Shown here: one piece after another, positions 1 through 13,980 of the stretch
Layout of the letters: each line of letters starts with the position of its first letter
Numbering within the stretch: the first letter of the stretch is position 1
Assembly: GCF_910591885.1 (NCBI RefSeq)
Contig: NC_063281.1
Location: 5,552,700-5,616,699, forward strand
Source: Bombus terrestris
Taxonomy: Eukaryota; Arthropoda; Insecta; Hymenoptera; Apidae
DNA length: 64,000 bases
Direction of reading: 5' to 3'
The notes under the pieces: model-generated
The model's input: only the letters and a program-made list of their open reading frames with translations
Databases searched by the model: none
Told to the model about the DNA's origin: nothing
Made by a program: the position numbers and the translations under genes

Positions 1-1253
1 TATAACGTATAACGTTATATAGTATTACGTTATAACGTATAAAGTTATATAGTATTACGTTATAACGTATAACGTTATGTAGTGTTACGTTATAACGTAT
101 AACGTTATATAGTGTTAAATTGTAACGTATAACGTTATATAGCTTTACGCTATAACGTATAACGTTATATACTATTACTATACAATGTGTGACGTTATAT
201 AGTGTTACGCTTTAACGTATAACGTTATTTAGTGTAACGTTATAACGTATAACGTTATATAGTATTACGTTATAACGTATAAAGTTATATAGTATTACGT
301 TACAACGTATAACGTTATGTAGTGTTACGTTATAACGTGTAGCGTTATATAGTATTACGTTATAACGTATAACGTTATATAGTATTACGTTATAACGGAT
401 AACGTTATATAGTATTACGTTATAACGTATAACGTTATATACAATTACCATACAACGCGTAACGTTATATAGTATTACGTTCTAACGTATAACGTTATAT
501 AGTATTACGTTATAACGTACAACGTTATATAGTATTACGGTATAACGTATAACGTTATATAGTATGACGTTATAACGTACAACGTTATATAGTATTACGT
601 TATAACGGATAACGTTATATAGTATTATGTTATAACGTATAACGTTATATAGTATTATGTTATAACGTATAACGTTATATAGTATTACGTTATAACGTAT
701 AACGTTATATAGTATTACGTTATAACGTATAAAGTTAGATACAATTACCATACAACGTATAACGTTATTTAGTATTACGTTATAACGTATAACGTTATAT
801 AGTATTACGTTATAACATATAACGTTATATAGTATTACGTTATAACGTATAACGTTATATAGTATTACGTTATAACGTATAAAGTTAGATACAATTACCA
901 TACAACGTGTAACGTTATATAGTGTAACGTTATAACGTATAACGTTATATAGTGTTACGTTATAACGTATAACGTTATGTAGTATTACGTTATAACGTAT
1001 AACGTTATATAGTATTACGTTATAACGTATAACGTTATATAGTATTACGTTATAACGTATAACGTTATATACAATTACCATACAACGCGTAACGTTATAT
1101 AGTATTACGTTCTAACGTATAACGTTATATAGTATTACGTTATAACGTATAACGTTATATACAATTACCATACAATGTGTAACGTTATATAGTGTAACGT
1201 TATAACGTATAACGTTATATAGCACTGCGTTATAACGTATACCGTTATATAGT
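1..1253. repeat. Segmental block A, copy 1
   Basis: Reading 1-1253 line by line against 6721-7973 (offset 6,720 bp, 224 units) shows no difference. The match ends where copy 1 has agtaagacg and copy 2 has agtattacg. The block includes distinctive variants such as agctttacgc at 141, tgtagcg at 338 and agcactgcg at 1221. The left end may continue outside the window. Confidence 0.9.
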
Positions 1254-2490
1254 AAGACGTTATAACGTGTAACGTTATATAGTATTACGTTATAACGGAT
1301 AACGTTATATAGTATTACGTTATAACGTATAACGTTATATAGTATTACGTTATAACGCATAAAGTTATATAGTATTACGTTGTAACGTATAACGTTATAT
1401 AGTATTACGTTATAACGTATAACGTTATGTAGTATTACGTTATAACGTATAGCGTTATATAGTATTACGTTATAACGTATAACGTTATATAGTATTACGT
1501 TATAACGGATAACGTTATATAGTATTACGTTATAACGTATAACATTATGTAGTATTACGTTATAACCTATAACGTTATATAGTATTACGTTATAACGTAT
1601 AACGTTATATAGTGTTAAATTATAACGTATAACGTTATATAGCATTACGCTATAACGTATAACGTTATATACTATTACTATACAATGTGTGACGTTATAT
1701 AGTGTTACGCTTTAACGTATAACGTTATTTAGTGTAACGTTATAACGTATAACGTTATATAGTGTAACGTTATAACTTATAACGTTATATAGTGAAACGT
1801 TATAACGTATAACGTTATATAGTATTACGTTATAACGTATAACGTTATATAGTATTACGTTATAACGTATAAAGTTGTATAGTATTACGTTATAACGTAT
1901 AACGTTATGTAGTATTATGTTATAACGTATAGCGTTATATAGTATTACGGTATAACGTATAACGTTATTTAGTATTACGTTATAACGTATAACGTTATAT
2001 AGTATTACGTTATAACATATAACGTTATATAGCATTACGTTATAACGTATAACGTTATATAGTATTATGTTATAACGTATAACGTTATATAGCATTGCGC
2101 TATAACGTATAACGTTATATAGTATTACGTTATAACGTATAACGTTATATAGCATTGCGTTATAGCGTATACCGTTATATAGTATAACGTTATAACGTAT
2201 TACGCTATATAGTATTACGTTATAACGTATAACGTTATGTAGTATTACGTTATAACGTATAGCGTTATATAGTATTACGTTATAACGTATAACGTTATAT
2301 AGTATTACGTTATAACGGATAACGTTATATAGTATTACGTTATAACGTATATCGTTATGTAGTATTACGTTATAACGTATAACGTTATATAGTATTACGT
2401 TATAACGTATAACGTTATATAGTGTTAAATTATAACGTATAACGTTATATAGCATTACGCTATAACGTATAACGTTATATACTATTACTA
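1254..2490. repeat. Mosaic block of 30-bp units
   Basis: The stretch 1681-2068 repeats at 5911-6298 (offset 4,230), including the unusual aaagttgtat unit at 1871 (aaagttgtac in the copy). The stretch from 2041 onward repeats at 4891 (offset 2,850). The block is therefore assembled from pieces also found further right, with junctions near 2040-2070. Confidence 0.75.
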
Positions 2491-3060
2491 TACAATGTGT
2501 GACGTTATATAGTGTTACGCTTTAACGTATAACGTTATTTAGTGTAACGTTATAACGTATAACGTTATGTAGTGTAACGTTATAACGTATAACGTTATAT
2601 AGCATTGCGTTATAACGTATACCGTTATATAGTAAGACGTTATAACGTGTAACGTTATATAGTATTACGTTATAACGGATAACGTTATATAGTATTACGT
2701 TATAACGTATAACGTTATATAGTATTACGTTATAACGCATAAAGTTATATAGTATTACGTTGTAACGTATTACGTTATATAGTATTACGTTATAACGTAT
2801 AACGTTATGTAGTATTACGTTATAACGTATAGCGTTATATAGTATTACGTTATAACGTATAACGTTATATAGTATTACGTTATAACGGATAACGTTATAT
2901 AGTATTACGTTATAACGTATAACGTTATATAGTATTACGTTATAACGGATAACGTTATATAGTATTACGTTATAACGTATAACGTTATATAGTGTTAAAT
3001 TATAACGTATAACGTTATATAGCATTACGCTATAACGTATAACGTTATATACTATTACTA
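2491..3060. repeat. 570-bp block F, left-domain copy 1
   Basis: This block between two J2 units is exactly 19 units long. It is repeated at 5341-5910 and again in the right domain at 58449-59018, with only scattered substitutions such as agtaagacg against agtatgacg. It lies inside a longer 1.2-kb match, 2041-3240 to 4891-6090. It is a useful tag because it links the two outer domains. Confidence 0.85.
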
Positions 3061-5340
3061 TACAATGTGTGACGTTATATAGTGTTACGCTTTAACGTAT
3101 AACGTTATTTAGTGTAACGTTATAACGTATAACGTTATATAGTGTAACGTTATAACTTATAACGTTATATAGTGAAACGTTATAACGTATAACGTTATAT
3201 AGTATTACGTTATAACGTATAACGTTATATAGTATTACGTTACAACGTATAACGTTATGTAGTATTACGGTATAACGTATAACGTTATATAGTATGACGT
3301 TATAACGTACAACGTTATGTAGTATTACGTTATAACGTATAACGTTATGTAGTATTACGTTATAACGTATAACGTTATATAGTGTTAAATTATAACGTAT
3401 AACGCTATATAGCATTACGCTATAACGTATAACGTTATATAGGATTACGATAGAACCTATAACGTTATATACTATTACTATACAATGTGTGACGTTATAT
3501 AGTGTTATGCTTTAACGTATAACGTAATTTAGTATTACGTTATAACGTATAACGTTATATAGTATTACGTTATAACGGATAACGTTATGTAGTATTACGT
3601 TATAACGTATAACGTTATATAGTATTACGTTATAACGTATAAAGTTATATAGTATTACGTTATAACGTATAACGTTATATAGTATTACGTTATAACGTAT
3701 AAAGTTATATAGTATTACGTTATAACGTATAACGTTATGTAGTGTTACGTTATAACGTATAACGTTATGTAGTATTACGTTATAACGTATAACGTTATAT
3801 AGTGTTAAATTATAACGTATAACGTTATATAGTATTACGTTATAACGTATAACGTTATATAGTATTACGTTATAACGTATAACGTTATATAGTATTACGT
3901 TATAACGTATAACGTTATATAGTATTACGTTATAACGTATAAAGTTAGATACAATTACCATACAACGTGTAACGTTATATAGTGTGACGTTATAACGTAT
4001 AACGTTATATAGTGTTACGTTATAACGTATAACGTTATGTAGTATTACGTTATAACGTATAACGTTATATAGTGTTAAATTATAACGTATAACGTTATAT
4101 AGCATTACGCTATAACGTATAACGTTATATAGGATTACGATAGAACGTATAACGTTATATACTATTACTATACAATGTGTGACGTTATATAGTGTTACGC
4201 TTTAACGTATAACGTTATTTAGTGTAACGTTATAGCGTATAACGTTATATAGTGTAACGTTATAACTTATAACGTTATATAGTGAAACGTTATAACGTAT
4301 AACGTTATATAGTATTACGTTATAACGTATGACGTTATATAGTATTACGTTATAACGTATAAAGTTATATAGTATTACGTTATAACGTATAACGTTATGT
4401 AGTATTACGTTATAACGTATAGCGTTATATAGTATTACGTTATAACGTATAACGTTATATAGTATTACGTTGTAACGGATAACGTTATATAGTATTACGT
4501 TATAACGTATAACGTTATTTAGTATTACGTTATAACGTATAACGTTATATAGTATTACGTTATAACATATAACGTTATATAGTATTACGTTATAACGTAT
4601 AACGTTATATAGTATTACGTTATAACGTATAAAGTTAGATACAATTACCATACAACGTGTAACGTTATATAGTGTAACGTTATAACGTATAACGTTATAT
4701 AGTGTTACGTTATAACGTATAACGTTATGTAGTATTACGTTATAACGTATAACGTTATATAGTATTACGTTATAACGTATAACGTTATATAGTATTACGG
4801 TATAACGGATAACGTTATATAGTATTACGTTATAACGTATAACGTTATATAGTATTACGTTATAACGTATAAAGTTATATAGTATTACGTTATAACGTAT
4901 AACGTTATATAGTATTATGTTATAACGTATAACGTTATATAGCATTGCGCTATAACGTATAACGTTATATAGTATTACGTTATAACGTATAACGTTATAT
5001 AGCATTGCGTTATAGCGTATACCGTTATATAGTATAACGTTATAACGTATTACGCTATATAGTATTACGTTATAACGTATAACGTTATGTAGTATTACGA
5101 TATAACGTATAGCGTTATATAGTATTACGTTATAACGTATAACGTTATATAGTATTACGTTATAACGGATAACGTTATATAGTATTACGTTATAACGTAT
5201 AACGTTATGTAGTATTACGTTATAACGTATAACGTTATATAGTATTACGTTATAACGTATAACGTTATATAGTGTTAAATTATAACGTATAACGTTATAT
5301 AGCATTACGCTATAACGTATAACGTTATATACTATTACTA
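3061..5340. repeat. Mosaic block of 30-bp units
   Basis: It contains J2 units at 3061, 3481 and 4171. The variant pair aggattacgatagaacctat (3441-3460) and aggattacgatagaacgtat (4131-4150) precedes two of them. The segment from 4891 to the end copies 2041-2490. No stretch departs from the satellite. Confidence 0.8.
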
Positions 5341-5910
5341 TACAATGTGTGACGTTATATAGTGTTACGCTTTAACGTATAACGTTATTTAGTGTAACGT
5401 TATAACGTATAACGTTATGTAGTGTAACGTTATAACGTATAACGTTATATAGCATTGCGTTATAACGTATACCGTTATATAGTAAGACGTTATAACGTGT
5501 AACGTTATATAGTATTACGTTATAACGGATAACGTTATATAGTATTACGTTATAACGTATAACGTTATATAGTATTACGTTATAACGCATAAAGTCATAT
5601 AGTATTACGTTGTAACGTATTACGTTATATAGTATTACGTTATAACGTATAACGTTATGTAGTATTACGTTATAACGTATAGCGTTATATAGTATTACGT
5701 TATAACGTATAACGTTATATAGTATTACGTTATAACGGATAACGTTATATAGTATTACGTTATAACGTATAACGTTATGTAGTATTACGTTATAACCTAT
5801 AACGTTATATAGTATTACGTTATAACGTATAACGTTATATAATGTTAAATTATAACGTATAACGTTATATAGCATTACGCTATAACGTATAACGTTATAT
5901 ACTATTACTA
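5341..5910. repeat. 570-bp block F, left-domain copy 2
   Basis: It has the same length and variant order as 2491-3060. Private changes include aaagtcatat at 5591 and aatgttaaat at 5841. It supports duplication of a roughly 1.2-kb segment with offset 2,850 bp. Confidence 0.85.
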
Positions 5911-6720
5911 TACAATGTGTGACGTTATATAGTGTTACGCTTTAACGTATAACGTTATTTAGTGTAACGTTATAACGTATAACGTTATATAGTGTAACGT
6001 TATAACTTATAACGTTATATAGTGAAACGTTATAACGTATAACGTTATATAGTATTACGTTATAACGTATAACGTTATATAGTATTACGTTATAACGTAT
6101 AAAGTTGTACAGTATTACGTTATAACGTATAACGTTATGTAGTATTATGTTATAACGTATAGCGTTATATAGTATTACGGTATAACGTATAACGTTATTT
6201 AGTATTACGTTATAACGTATAACGTTATATAGTATTACGTTATAACATATAACGTTATATAGCATTACGTTATAACGTATAACGTTATATAGTATTACGT
6301 TATAACGTATAAAGTTAGATACAATTACCATACAACGTGTAACGTTATATAGTGTTAAATTATAACGTATAACGTTATATAGCATTACGCTATAACGTAT
6401 AACGTTATATACTATTACTATACAATGTGTGACGTTATATAGTGTTACGCTTTAACGTATAACGTTATTTAGTGTAACGTTATAACGTATAACGTTATAT
6501 AGTGTAACGTTATAACTTATAACGTTATATAGTGAAACGTTATAACGTATAACGTTATATAGTATTACGTTATAACGTATAACGTTATATAGAGTTAAAT
6601 TATAACGTATAACGTTATATAGCATTACGCTATAACGTATAACGTTATATACTATTACTATACAATGTGTGACGTTATATAGTGTTACGCTTTAACGTAT
6701 AACGTTATTTAGTGTAACGT
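5911..6720. repeat. Short J2-rich patch
   Basis: Three J2 units at 5911, 6421 and 6661, followed by one at 6901 just beyond, make this the densest J2 cluster, with intervals of 510, 240 and 240 bp. The first 388 bp copy 1681-2068. The 240-bp (8-unit) intervals suggest a local short tandem duplication. Confidence 0.75.
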
Positions 6721-7973
6721 TATAACGTATAACGTTATATAGTATTACGTTATAACGTATAAAGTTATATAGTATTACGTTATAACGTATAACGTTATGT
6801 AGTGTTACGTTATAACGTATAACGTTATATAGTGTTAAATTGTAACGTATAACGTTATATAGCTTTACGCTATAACGTATAACGTTATATACTATTACTA
6901 TACAATGTGTGACGTTATATAGTGTTACGCTTTAACGTATAACGTTATTTAGTGTAACGTTATAACGTATAACGTTATATAGTATTACGTTATAACGTAT
7001 AAAGTTATATAGTATTACGTTACAACGTATAACGTTATGTAGTGTTACGTTATAACGTGTAGCGTTATATAGTATTACGTTATAACGTATAACGTTATAT
7101 AGTATTACGTTATAACGGATAACGTTATATAGTATTACGTTATAACGTATAACGTTATATACAATTACCATACAACGCGTAACGTTATATAGTATTACGT
7201 TCTAACGTATAACGTTATATAGTATTACGTTATAACGTACAACGTTATATAGTATTACGGTATAACGTATAACGTTATATAGTATGACGTTATAACGTAC
7301 AACGTTATATAGTATTACGTTATAACGGATAACGTTATATAGTATTATGTTATAACGTATAACGTTATATAGTATTATGTTATAACGTATAACGTTATAT
7401 AGTATTACGTTATAACGTATAACGTTATATAGTATTACGTTATAACGTATAAAGTTAGATACAATTACCATACAACGTATAACGTTATTTAGTATTACGT
7501 TATAACGTATAACGTTATATAGTATTACGTTATAACATATAACGTTATATAGTATTACGTTATAACGTATAACGTTATATAGTATTACGTTATAACGTAT
7601 AAAGTTAGATACAATTACCATACAACGTGTAACGTTATATAGTGTAACGTTATAACGTATAACGTTATATAGTGTTACGTTATAACGTATAACGTTATGT
7701 AGTATTACGTTATAACGTATAACGTTATATAGTATTACGTTATAACGTATAACGTTATATAGTATTACGTTATAACGTATAACGTTATATACAATTACCA
7801 TACAACGCGTAACGTTATATAGTATTACGTTCTAACGTATAACGTTATATAGTATTACGTTATAACGTATAACGTTATATACAATTACCATACAATGTGT
7901 AACGTTATATAGTGTAACGTTATAACGTATAACGTTATATAGCACTGCGTTATAACGTATACCGTTATATAGT
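6721..7973. repeat. Segmental block A, copy 2
   Basis: I read no difference from 1-1253. After 7973 the sequence switches to a different neighbour from that after copy 1, so the duplication boundary lies within a few bases of this point. Confidence 0.9.
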
Positions 7974-8550
7974 ATTACGTTATAACGTATAACGTTATGT
8001 AGTATTACGCTATAACGTATAACGTTATATAGGATTACGATAGAACGTATAACGTTATATACTATTACTATACAATGTGTGACGTTATATAGTGTTACGC
8101 TTTAACGTATAACGTTATTTAGTGTAACGTTATAACGTATAACGTTATATAGTGTAACGTTATAACTTATAACGTTATATAGTGAAACGTTATAACGTAT
8201 AACGCTATATAGTATTACGTTATAACGTATGACGTTATATAGTATTACGTTATAACGTATAAAGTTACATAGTATTACGTTATAACGTATAACGTTATGT
8301 AGTATTACGTTTTAACGTATAGCGTTATATAGTATTACGTTATAACGTATAACGTTATATAGTATTACGTTGTAACGGATAACGTTATATAGTATTACGT
8401 TATAACGTATAACGTTATATAGTATTACGTTATAACGTATAAAGTTATATAGTATTACGTTATAACGTATAACGTTATATAGTATTATGTTATAACGTAT
8501 AACGTTATATAGCATTGCGCTATAACGTATAAAGTTATATAGTATTACGT
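7974..8550. repeat. Linker block between block A copies
   Basis: It has a J2 unit at 8071, then a stretch resembling 4171-4500, including agtgaaacg and the tgtaacggat unit near 8371. Private variants include aaagttacat near 8261 and tttaacgtatagcg near 8311. It is entirely satellite. Confidence 0.75.
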
Positions 8551-9809
8551 TATAACGTATAACGTTATGTAGTGTTACGTTATAACGTATAACGTTATAT
8601 AGTGTTAAATTGTAACGTATAACGTTATATAGCTTTACGCTATAACGTATAACGTTATATACTATTACTATACAATGTGTGACGTTATATAGTGTTACGC
8701 TTTAACGTATAACGTTATTTAGTGTAACGTTATAACGTATAACGTTATATAGTATTACGTTATAACGTATAAAGTTATATAGTATTACGTTACAACGTAT
8801 AACGTTATGTAGTGTTACGTTATAACGTGTAGCGTTATATAGTATTACGTTATAACGTATAACGTTATATAGTATTACGTTATAACGGATAACGTTATAT
8901 AGTATTACGTTATAACGGATAACGTTATATAGTATTACGTTATAACGTATAACGTTATATACAATTACCATACAACGCGTAACGTTATATAGTATTACGT
9001 TCTAACGTATAACGTTATATAGTATTACGTTATAACGTACAACGTTATATAGTATTACGGTATAACGTATAACGTTATATAGTATGACGTTATAACGTAC
9101 AACGTTATATAGTATTACGTTATAACGGATAACGTTATATAGTATTATGTTATAACGTATAACGTTATATAGTATTATGTTATAACGTATAACGTTATAT
9201 AGTATTACGTTATAACGTATAACGTTATATAGTATTACGTTATAACGTATAAAGTTAGATACAATTACCATACAACGTATAACGTTATTTAGTATTACGT
9301 TATAACGTATAACGTTATATAGTATTACGTTATAACATATAACGTTATATAGTATTACGTTATAACGTATAACGTTATATAGTATTACGTTATAACGTAT
9401 AAAGTTAGATACAATTACCATACAACGTGTAACGTTATATAGTGTAACGTTATAACGTATAACGTTATATAGTGTTACGTTATAACGTATAACGTTATGT
9501 AGTATTACGTTATAACGTATAACGTTATATAGTATTACGTTATAACGTATAACGTTATATAGTATTACGTTATAACGTATAACGTTATATACAATTACCA
9601 TACAACGCGTAACGTTATATAGTATTACGTTCTAACGTATAACGTTATATAGTATTACGTTATAACGTATAACGTTATATACAATTACCATACAATGTGT
9701 AACGTTATATAGTGTAACGTTATAACGTATAACGTTATATAGCACTGCGTTATAACGTATACCGTTATATAGTATTACGTTATAACGTATAACGTTATGT
9801 AGTATTACG
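8551..9809. repeat. Segmental block A, copy 3 (one extra unit)
   Basis: It matches copy 1 from base 61 with offset 8,490, until an extra 30-bp aacggat unit at 8881-8940 makes the offset 8,520. Its part 9002-9809 equals 7202-8009 with offset 1,800. The single-unit gain shows unequal exchange or slippage after the block was copied. Confidence 0.85.
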
Positions 9810-10340
9810 TTATAACGTATAACGTTATATAGTGTTAAATTATAACGTATAACGTTATATAGCATTACGCTATAACGTATAACGTTATATAGGATTACGA
9901 TAGAACGTATAACGTTATATACTATTACTATACAATGTGTGACGTTATATAGTGTTACGCTTTAACGTATAACGTAATTTAGTATTACGTTATAACGTAT
10001 AACGTTATATAGTATTACGTTATAAGGTATAAAGTTAGATACAATTACCATACAACGTGTAACGTTATATAGTGTGACGTTATAACGTATAACGTTATAT
10101 AGTGTTACGTTATAACGTATAACGTTATATAGTATTACGTTATAACGTATAACGTTATGTAGTATTACGTTATAACGTATAACGTTATGTAGTATTATGT
10201 TATAACGTATAGCGTTATATAGTATTACGTTATAACGTATAACGTTATATAGTGTTAAATTATAACGTATAACGTTATATAGTATTACGTTATAACGTAT
10301 AACGTTATGTAGTATTACGTTATAACGTATAACGTTATGT

Positions 10341-10352
10341 AGTACGTATACC
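10341..10352. repeat. 11-bp deletion junction D1
   Basis: Two neighbouring units are fused with 11 bp missing, giving agtacgtatacc in place of the full spacer. The register shifts from 1 to 20 modulo 30, so this is the first break in 10.3 kb and marks the left edge of the core domain. Confidence 0.95.
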
Positions 10353-11948
10353 GTTATATAGTATAATGTTATAACGTATAACGTTATATAGTATTACGTT
10401 ATAACGGATAACGTTATATAGTATTACGTTATAACGTATAGCGTTATATAGTATTACGTTATAACGCATAAAGTTATACAGTATTACGTTCTAACGTATA
10501 ACGTTATATAGTATTACGTTATAACGGATAACGCTATATAGTATTATGTTATAACGTATAACGTTATATAGTATTACGTTATAACGTATAACGTTATGTA
10601 GTACGTATACCGTTATATAGTATGACGTTATAACGTACAAGGTTATATAGTATTACGTTATAACGGAAAACGTTATATAGTATTATGTTATAACGTATAA
10701 CGTTATATAGTATTATGTTATAACGTATAACGTTATATAGCATTGCGTTATAATGTATAACGTTATATAGTATTACGTTATAACGTATAACGTTATATAG
10801 TATTATGTTATAACGTATAACGTTATATAGTATTACGTTATAACGTATAACGTTATATGGTATTACGTTATAACGTATAACGTTATATAGTATTACGTGA
10901 TAACATATAACGTTATATAGTATTACGTTATAACGTATAAAGTTAGATACAATTACCATGCAACGTGTAACGTTATATAGTGTAACGTTATAACGTAAAA
11001 CGTTATATAGTGTAACGTTATAACGTATAACGTTATGTAGTATTACGTTATAACGTATAACGTTATATAGTATTACGTTATAACGTATAACGTTATATAG
11101 TATTACGGCATAACGTATAACGTTATTTAGTATTACGTTATAACGTATAACGTTATATGGTATTACGTTATAACGTATAACGTTATATGGTATTACGTTA
11201 TAACGTATAACGTTATATAGTATTACATTATAACATATAACGTTATATAGTATTACGTTATAACGTATAACGTTATATAGTATTACGTTATAACGTATAA
11301 AGTTAGATACAATTACCATACAACGTGTAACGTTATATAGTGTAACGTTATAACGTATAACGTTATATAGTGTAACGTTATAACGTATAACGTTATGTAG
11401 TATTACGTTATAACGTATAACGTTATATAGTATTACGTTATAACGTATAACGTTATATAGTATTACGGCATAACGTATAACGTTATTTAGTATTACGTTA
11501 TAACGTATAACGTTATATGGTATTACGTTATAACGTATAACGTTATATAGTATTACGTTATAACGTATAACGTTATATACAATTACCATACAACGTGTAA
11601 CGTTATATAGTGTAACGTTATAACGTATAACGTTATATAGCATTGCGTTATAACGTATACCGTTATATAGTATTACGTTATAACGTATAACGTTATGTAG
11701 TATTACGTTATAACGTATAACGTTATATACAATTACCATACAACGTGTAACGTTATATAGTGTAACGTTATAACGTATAACGTTATATAGCATTGCGTTA
11801 TAACGTATACCGTTATATAGTATTACGTTATAACGTATAACGTTATGTAGTATTACGTTATAACGTATAACGATATATAGTATTACGTTATAACGTATAC
11901 CGTTATATAGCATTACGCTATAACGTATAACGTTATATACTATTACTA
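10345..11948. repeat. Core entry block
   Basis: It starts after D1 and contains D2. Two 360-bp type segments follow, beginning at the J1 unit (gatacaattacca) at 10946 and 11306. The first carries the diagnostic aacgtaaaacg and a unique accatgcaacg, also seen at 22396 and 25306. The second is cut to 270 bp. Two further short J1 segments follow at about 11578 and 11728. Confidence 0.8.
10600..10611. repeat. 11-bp deletion junction D2
   Basis: Same junction as D1, only 259 bp away (270 minus 11). It moves the register to 9 modulo 30. It is not followed by a TA-rich insertion. Confidence 0.95.
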
Positions 11949-12398
11949 TACAATGTGTGACGTTATATAGTGTTACGCTTTAACGTATAACGTTATTTAG
12001 TGTAACGTTATAACGTATAACGTTATATAGTATTACGTTATAACGTATAAAGTTAGATACAATTACCATACAACGTGTAACGTTATATAGTGTGACGTTA
12101 TAACGTATAACGTTATATAGTGTTACGTTATAACGTATAACGTTATATAGTATTACGTTATAACGTATAACGTTATATACAATTACCATACAACGTGTAA
12201 CGTTATATAGTGTAACGTTATAACGTATAACGTTATATAGCATTGCGTTATAACGTATACCGTTATATAGTATTACGTTATAACGTATAACGTTATATAG
12301 TGTTAAATTATAACGTATAACGTTATATAGCATTACGCTATAACGTATAACGTTATATAGGATTACGATAGAACGTATAACGTTATATACTATTACTA
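11949..12398. repeat. 450-bp J2 block
   Basis: Its first part matches 26672 onward. From about 12040 it matches 27545 onward, so the switch point lies near the shared aaagttagatac unit. Homology continues to the right at offset 15,503. Confidence 0.75.
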
Positions 12399-13857
12399 TA
12401 CAATGTGTGACGTTATATAGTGTTACGCTTTAACGTATAACGTAATTTAGTATTACGTTATAACGTATAACGTTATATAGTATTACGTTATAACGTATAA
12501 AGTTAGATACAATTACCATACAACGTGTAACGTTATATAGTGTGACGTTATAACGTATAACGTTATATAGTGTTACGTTATAACGTATAACGTTATATAG
12601 TATTACGTTATAACGTATAACGTTATGTAGTATTACGTTATAACGTATAACGTTATATAGTGTTAAATTATAACGTATAACGTTATATAGCATTACGCTA
12701 TAACGTATAACGTTATATAGGATTACGATAGAACGTATAACGTTATATAGTATTATGTTGTAACGTATAACGTTATATAGTATAATGTTATAACGTATAA
12801 CGTTATATAGTATTACGTTGTAACGTATAACGTTATATAGTATTACGTTATAACGCATAACGTTATATAGTATTATGTTATAACGTATAACGTTATATAG
12901 TATTACGTTATAACGTATAACGTTATATAGCATTGCGTTATAGCGTATACCGTTATTTAGTATTACGTTATAACGTATAACGTTATATGGTATTACGTTA
13001 TAACGTATAACGTTATATAGTATTACGTTATAACGTATAAAGTTATATAGTATTACGTTATAACGTATAACGTTATGTAGTATTATGTTATAACGTATAG
13101 CGTTATATAGTATTACGTTATAACGTATAACGTTATATAGTATTACGTTATAACGGATAACGTTATATAGTATTACGTTATAACGTATAACGTTATATAG
13201 TATTACGTTATAACGTATAACGTTATGTAGTACGTATACCGTTATATAGTATGACGTTATAACGTACAATGTTATATAGTATTACGTTATAACGGATAAC
13301 GATATATAGTATTATGTTATAACGTATAACGTTATATAGTATTATGTTATAACGTATAACGTTATATAGCATTGCGTTATAATGTATAACGTTATATAGT
13401 ATTACGTTATAACATATAACGTTATATAGTATTACGTTATAACGTATAACGTTATATAGTATTACGTTATAACGTATAACGTTATATACAATTACCATAC
13501 AACGTGTAACGTTATATAGTGTAACGTTATGACGTATAACGTTATATAGTATTACGTTATAACGCATAAAGTTATACAGTATTACGTTCTAACGTATAAC
13601 GTTGTATAGTATTACGTTATAACGTATAACGTTATATACAATTACCATACAACGTGTAACGTTATATAGTGTAACGTTATAACGTATAACGTTATATAGC
13701 ATTGCGTTATAACGTATACCGTTATATAGTATTACGTTATAACGTATAACGTTATGTAGTATTACGTTATAACGCATAACGATATATAGTATTACGTTAT
13801 AACGTATACCATTATATAGCATTACGCTATAACGTATAACGTTATATACTATTACTA
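12399..13857. repeat. 1,459-bp block B, copy 1
   Basis: This interval between J2 units is 1,470 bp minus the 11-bp deletion D3. It recurs at exactly the same length at 27902-29360 and 34730-36188. Copy 1 differs from the other two near its end: accattatatag here, accgttacatag in both others. Copies 2 and 3 are therefore the closer pair. Confidence 0.9.
13229..13240. repeat. 11-bp deletion junction D3
   Basis: The register moves from 9 to 28 modulo 30. The TA-rich insertion T1 follows with a junction-to-run spacing of 733 bp (short class). Confidence 0.95.
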
Positions 13858-13945
13858 TACAATGTGTGACGTTATATAGTGTTACGCTTTAACGTATAAC
13901 GTTATTTAGTGTGACGTTATAACGTATAACGTTATATAGTGTAAC

Positions 13946-13980
13946 TTATAACTTATAACGTTATAATATATATATATTAA
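13946..13980. repeat. 35-bp TA-rich insertion T1
   Basis: Compared with the empty site in the outer domains, 35 bp are added between agtgtaac and gttataacttataacg. The first 20 bp duplicate local sequence and the last 15 are a TA run ending in ttaa. The register shifts by 5. This is the first of 12 copies. Confidence 0.93.

Larger units (their letters stand above)
1..10344. repeat. Left domain: constant-register array without HOR landmarks
   Basis: All units start at positions equal to 1 modulo 30, so no net indel other than whole units occurred over 10.3 kb. The diverged junction unit J2 (containing tacaatgtgtgacg) is frequent here, at 181, 1681, 2491, 3061, 3481, 4171, 5341, 5911, 6421, 6661, 6901, 8071, 8671 and 9931. 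All spacings are multiples of 30. The 11-bp deletion junction and the TA-rich insertion that mark the core are absent. The uninserted form of the insertion site (gttataacttataacg) is present, for example near 1768, 3148 and 5998. Confidence 0.9.

Noticed and set aside
10341..10352. Deletion junctions as protein-recognition sites
   Set aside because: They contain tacgta, but this also occurs in a few ordinary variants (for example near 14671, 30176 and 37011). The fixed spacing is fully explained by common descent of the HORs.
13946..13980. TA-rich insertion as a transposable element with a ttaa target duplication
   Set aside because: It is 35 bp, largely a duplication of adjacent satellite, has no terminal inverted repeats or coding potential, and always sits at the same place, so it spread with the HOR.
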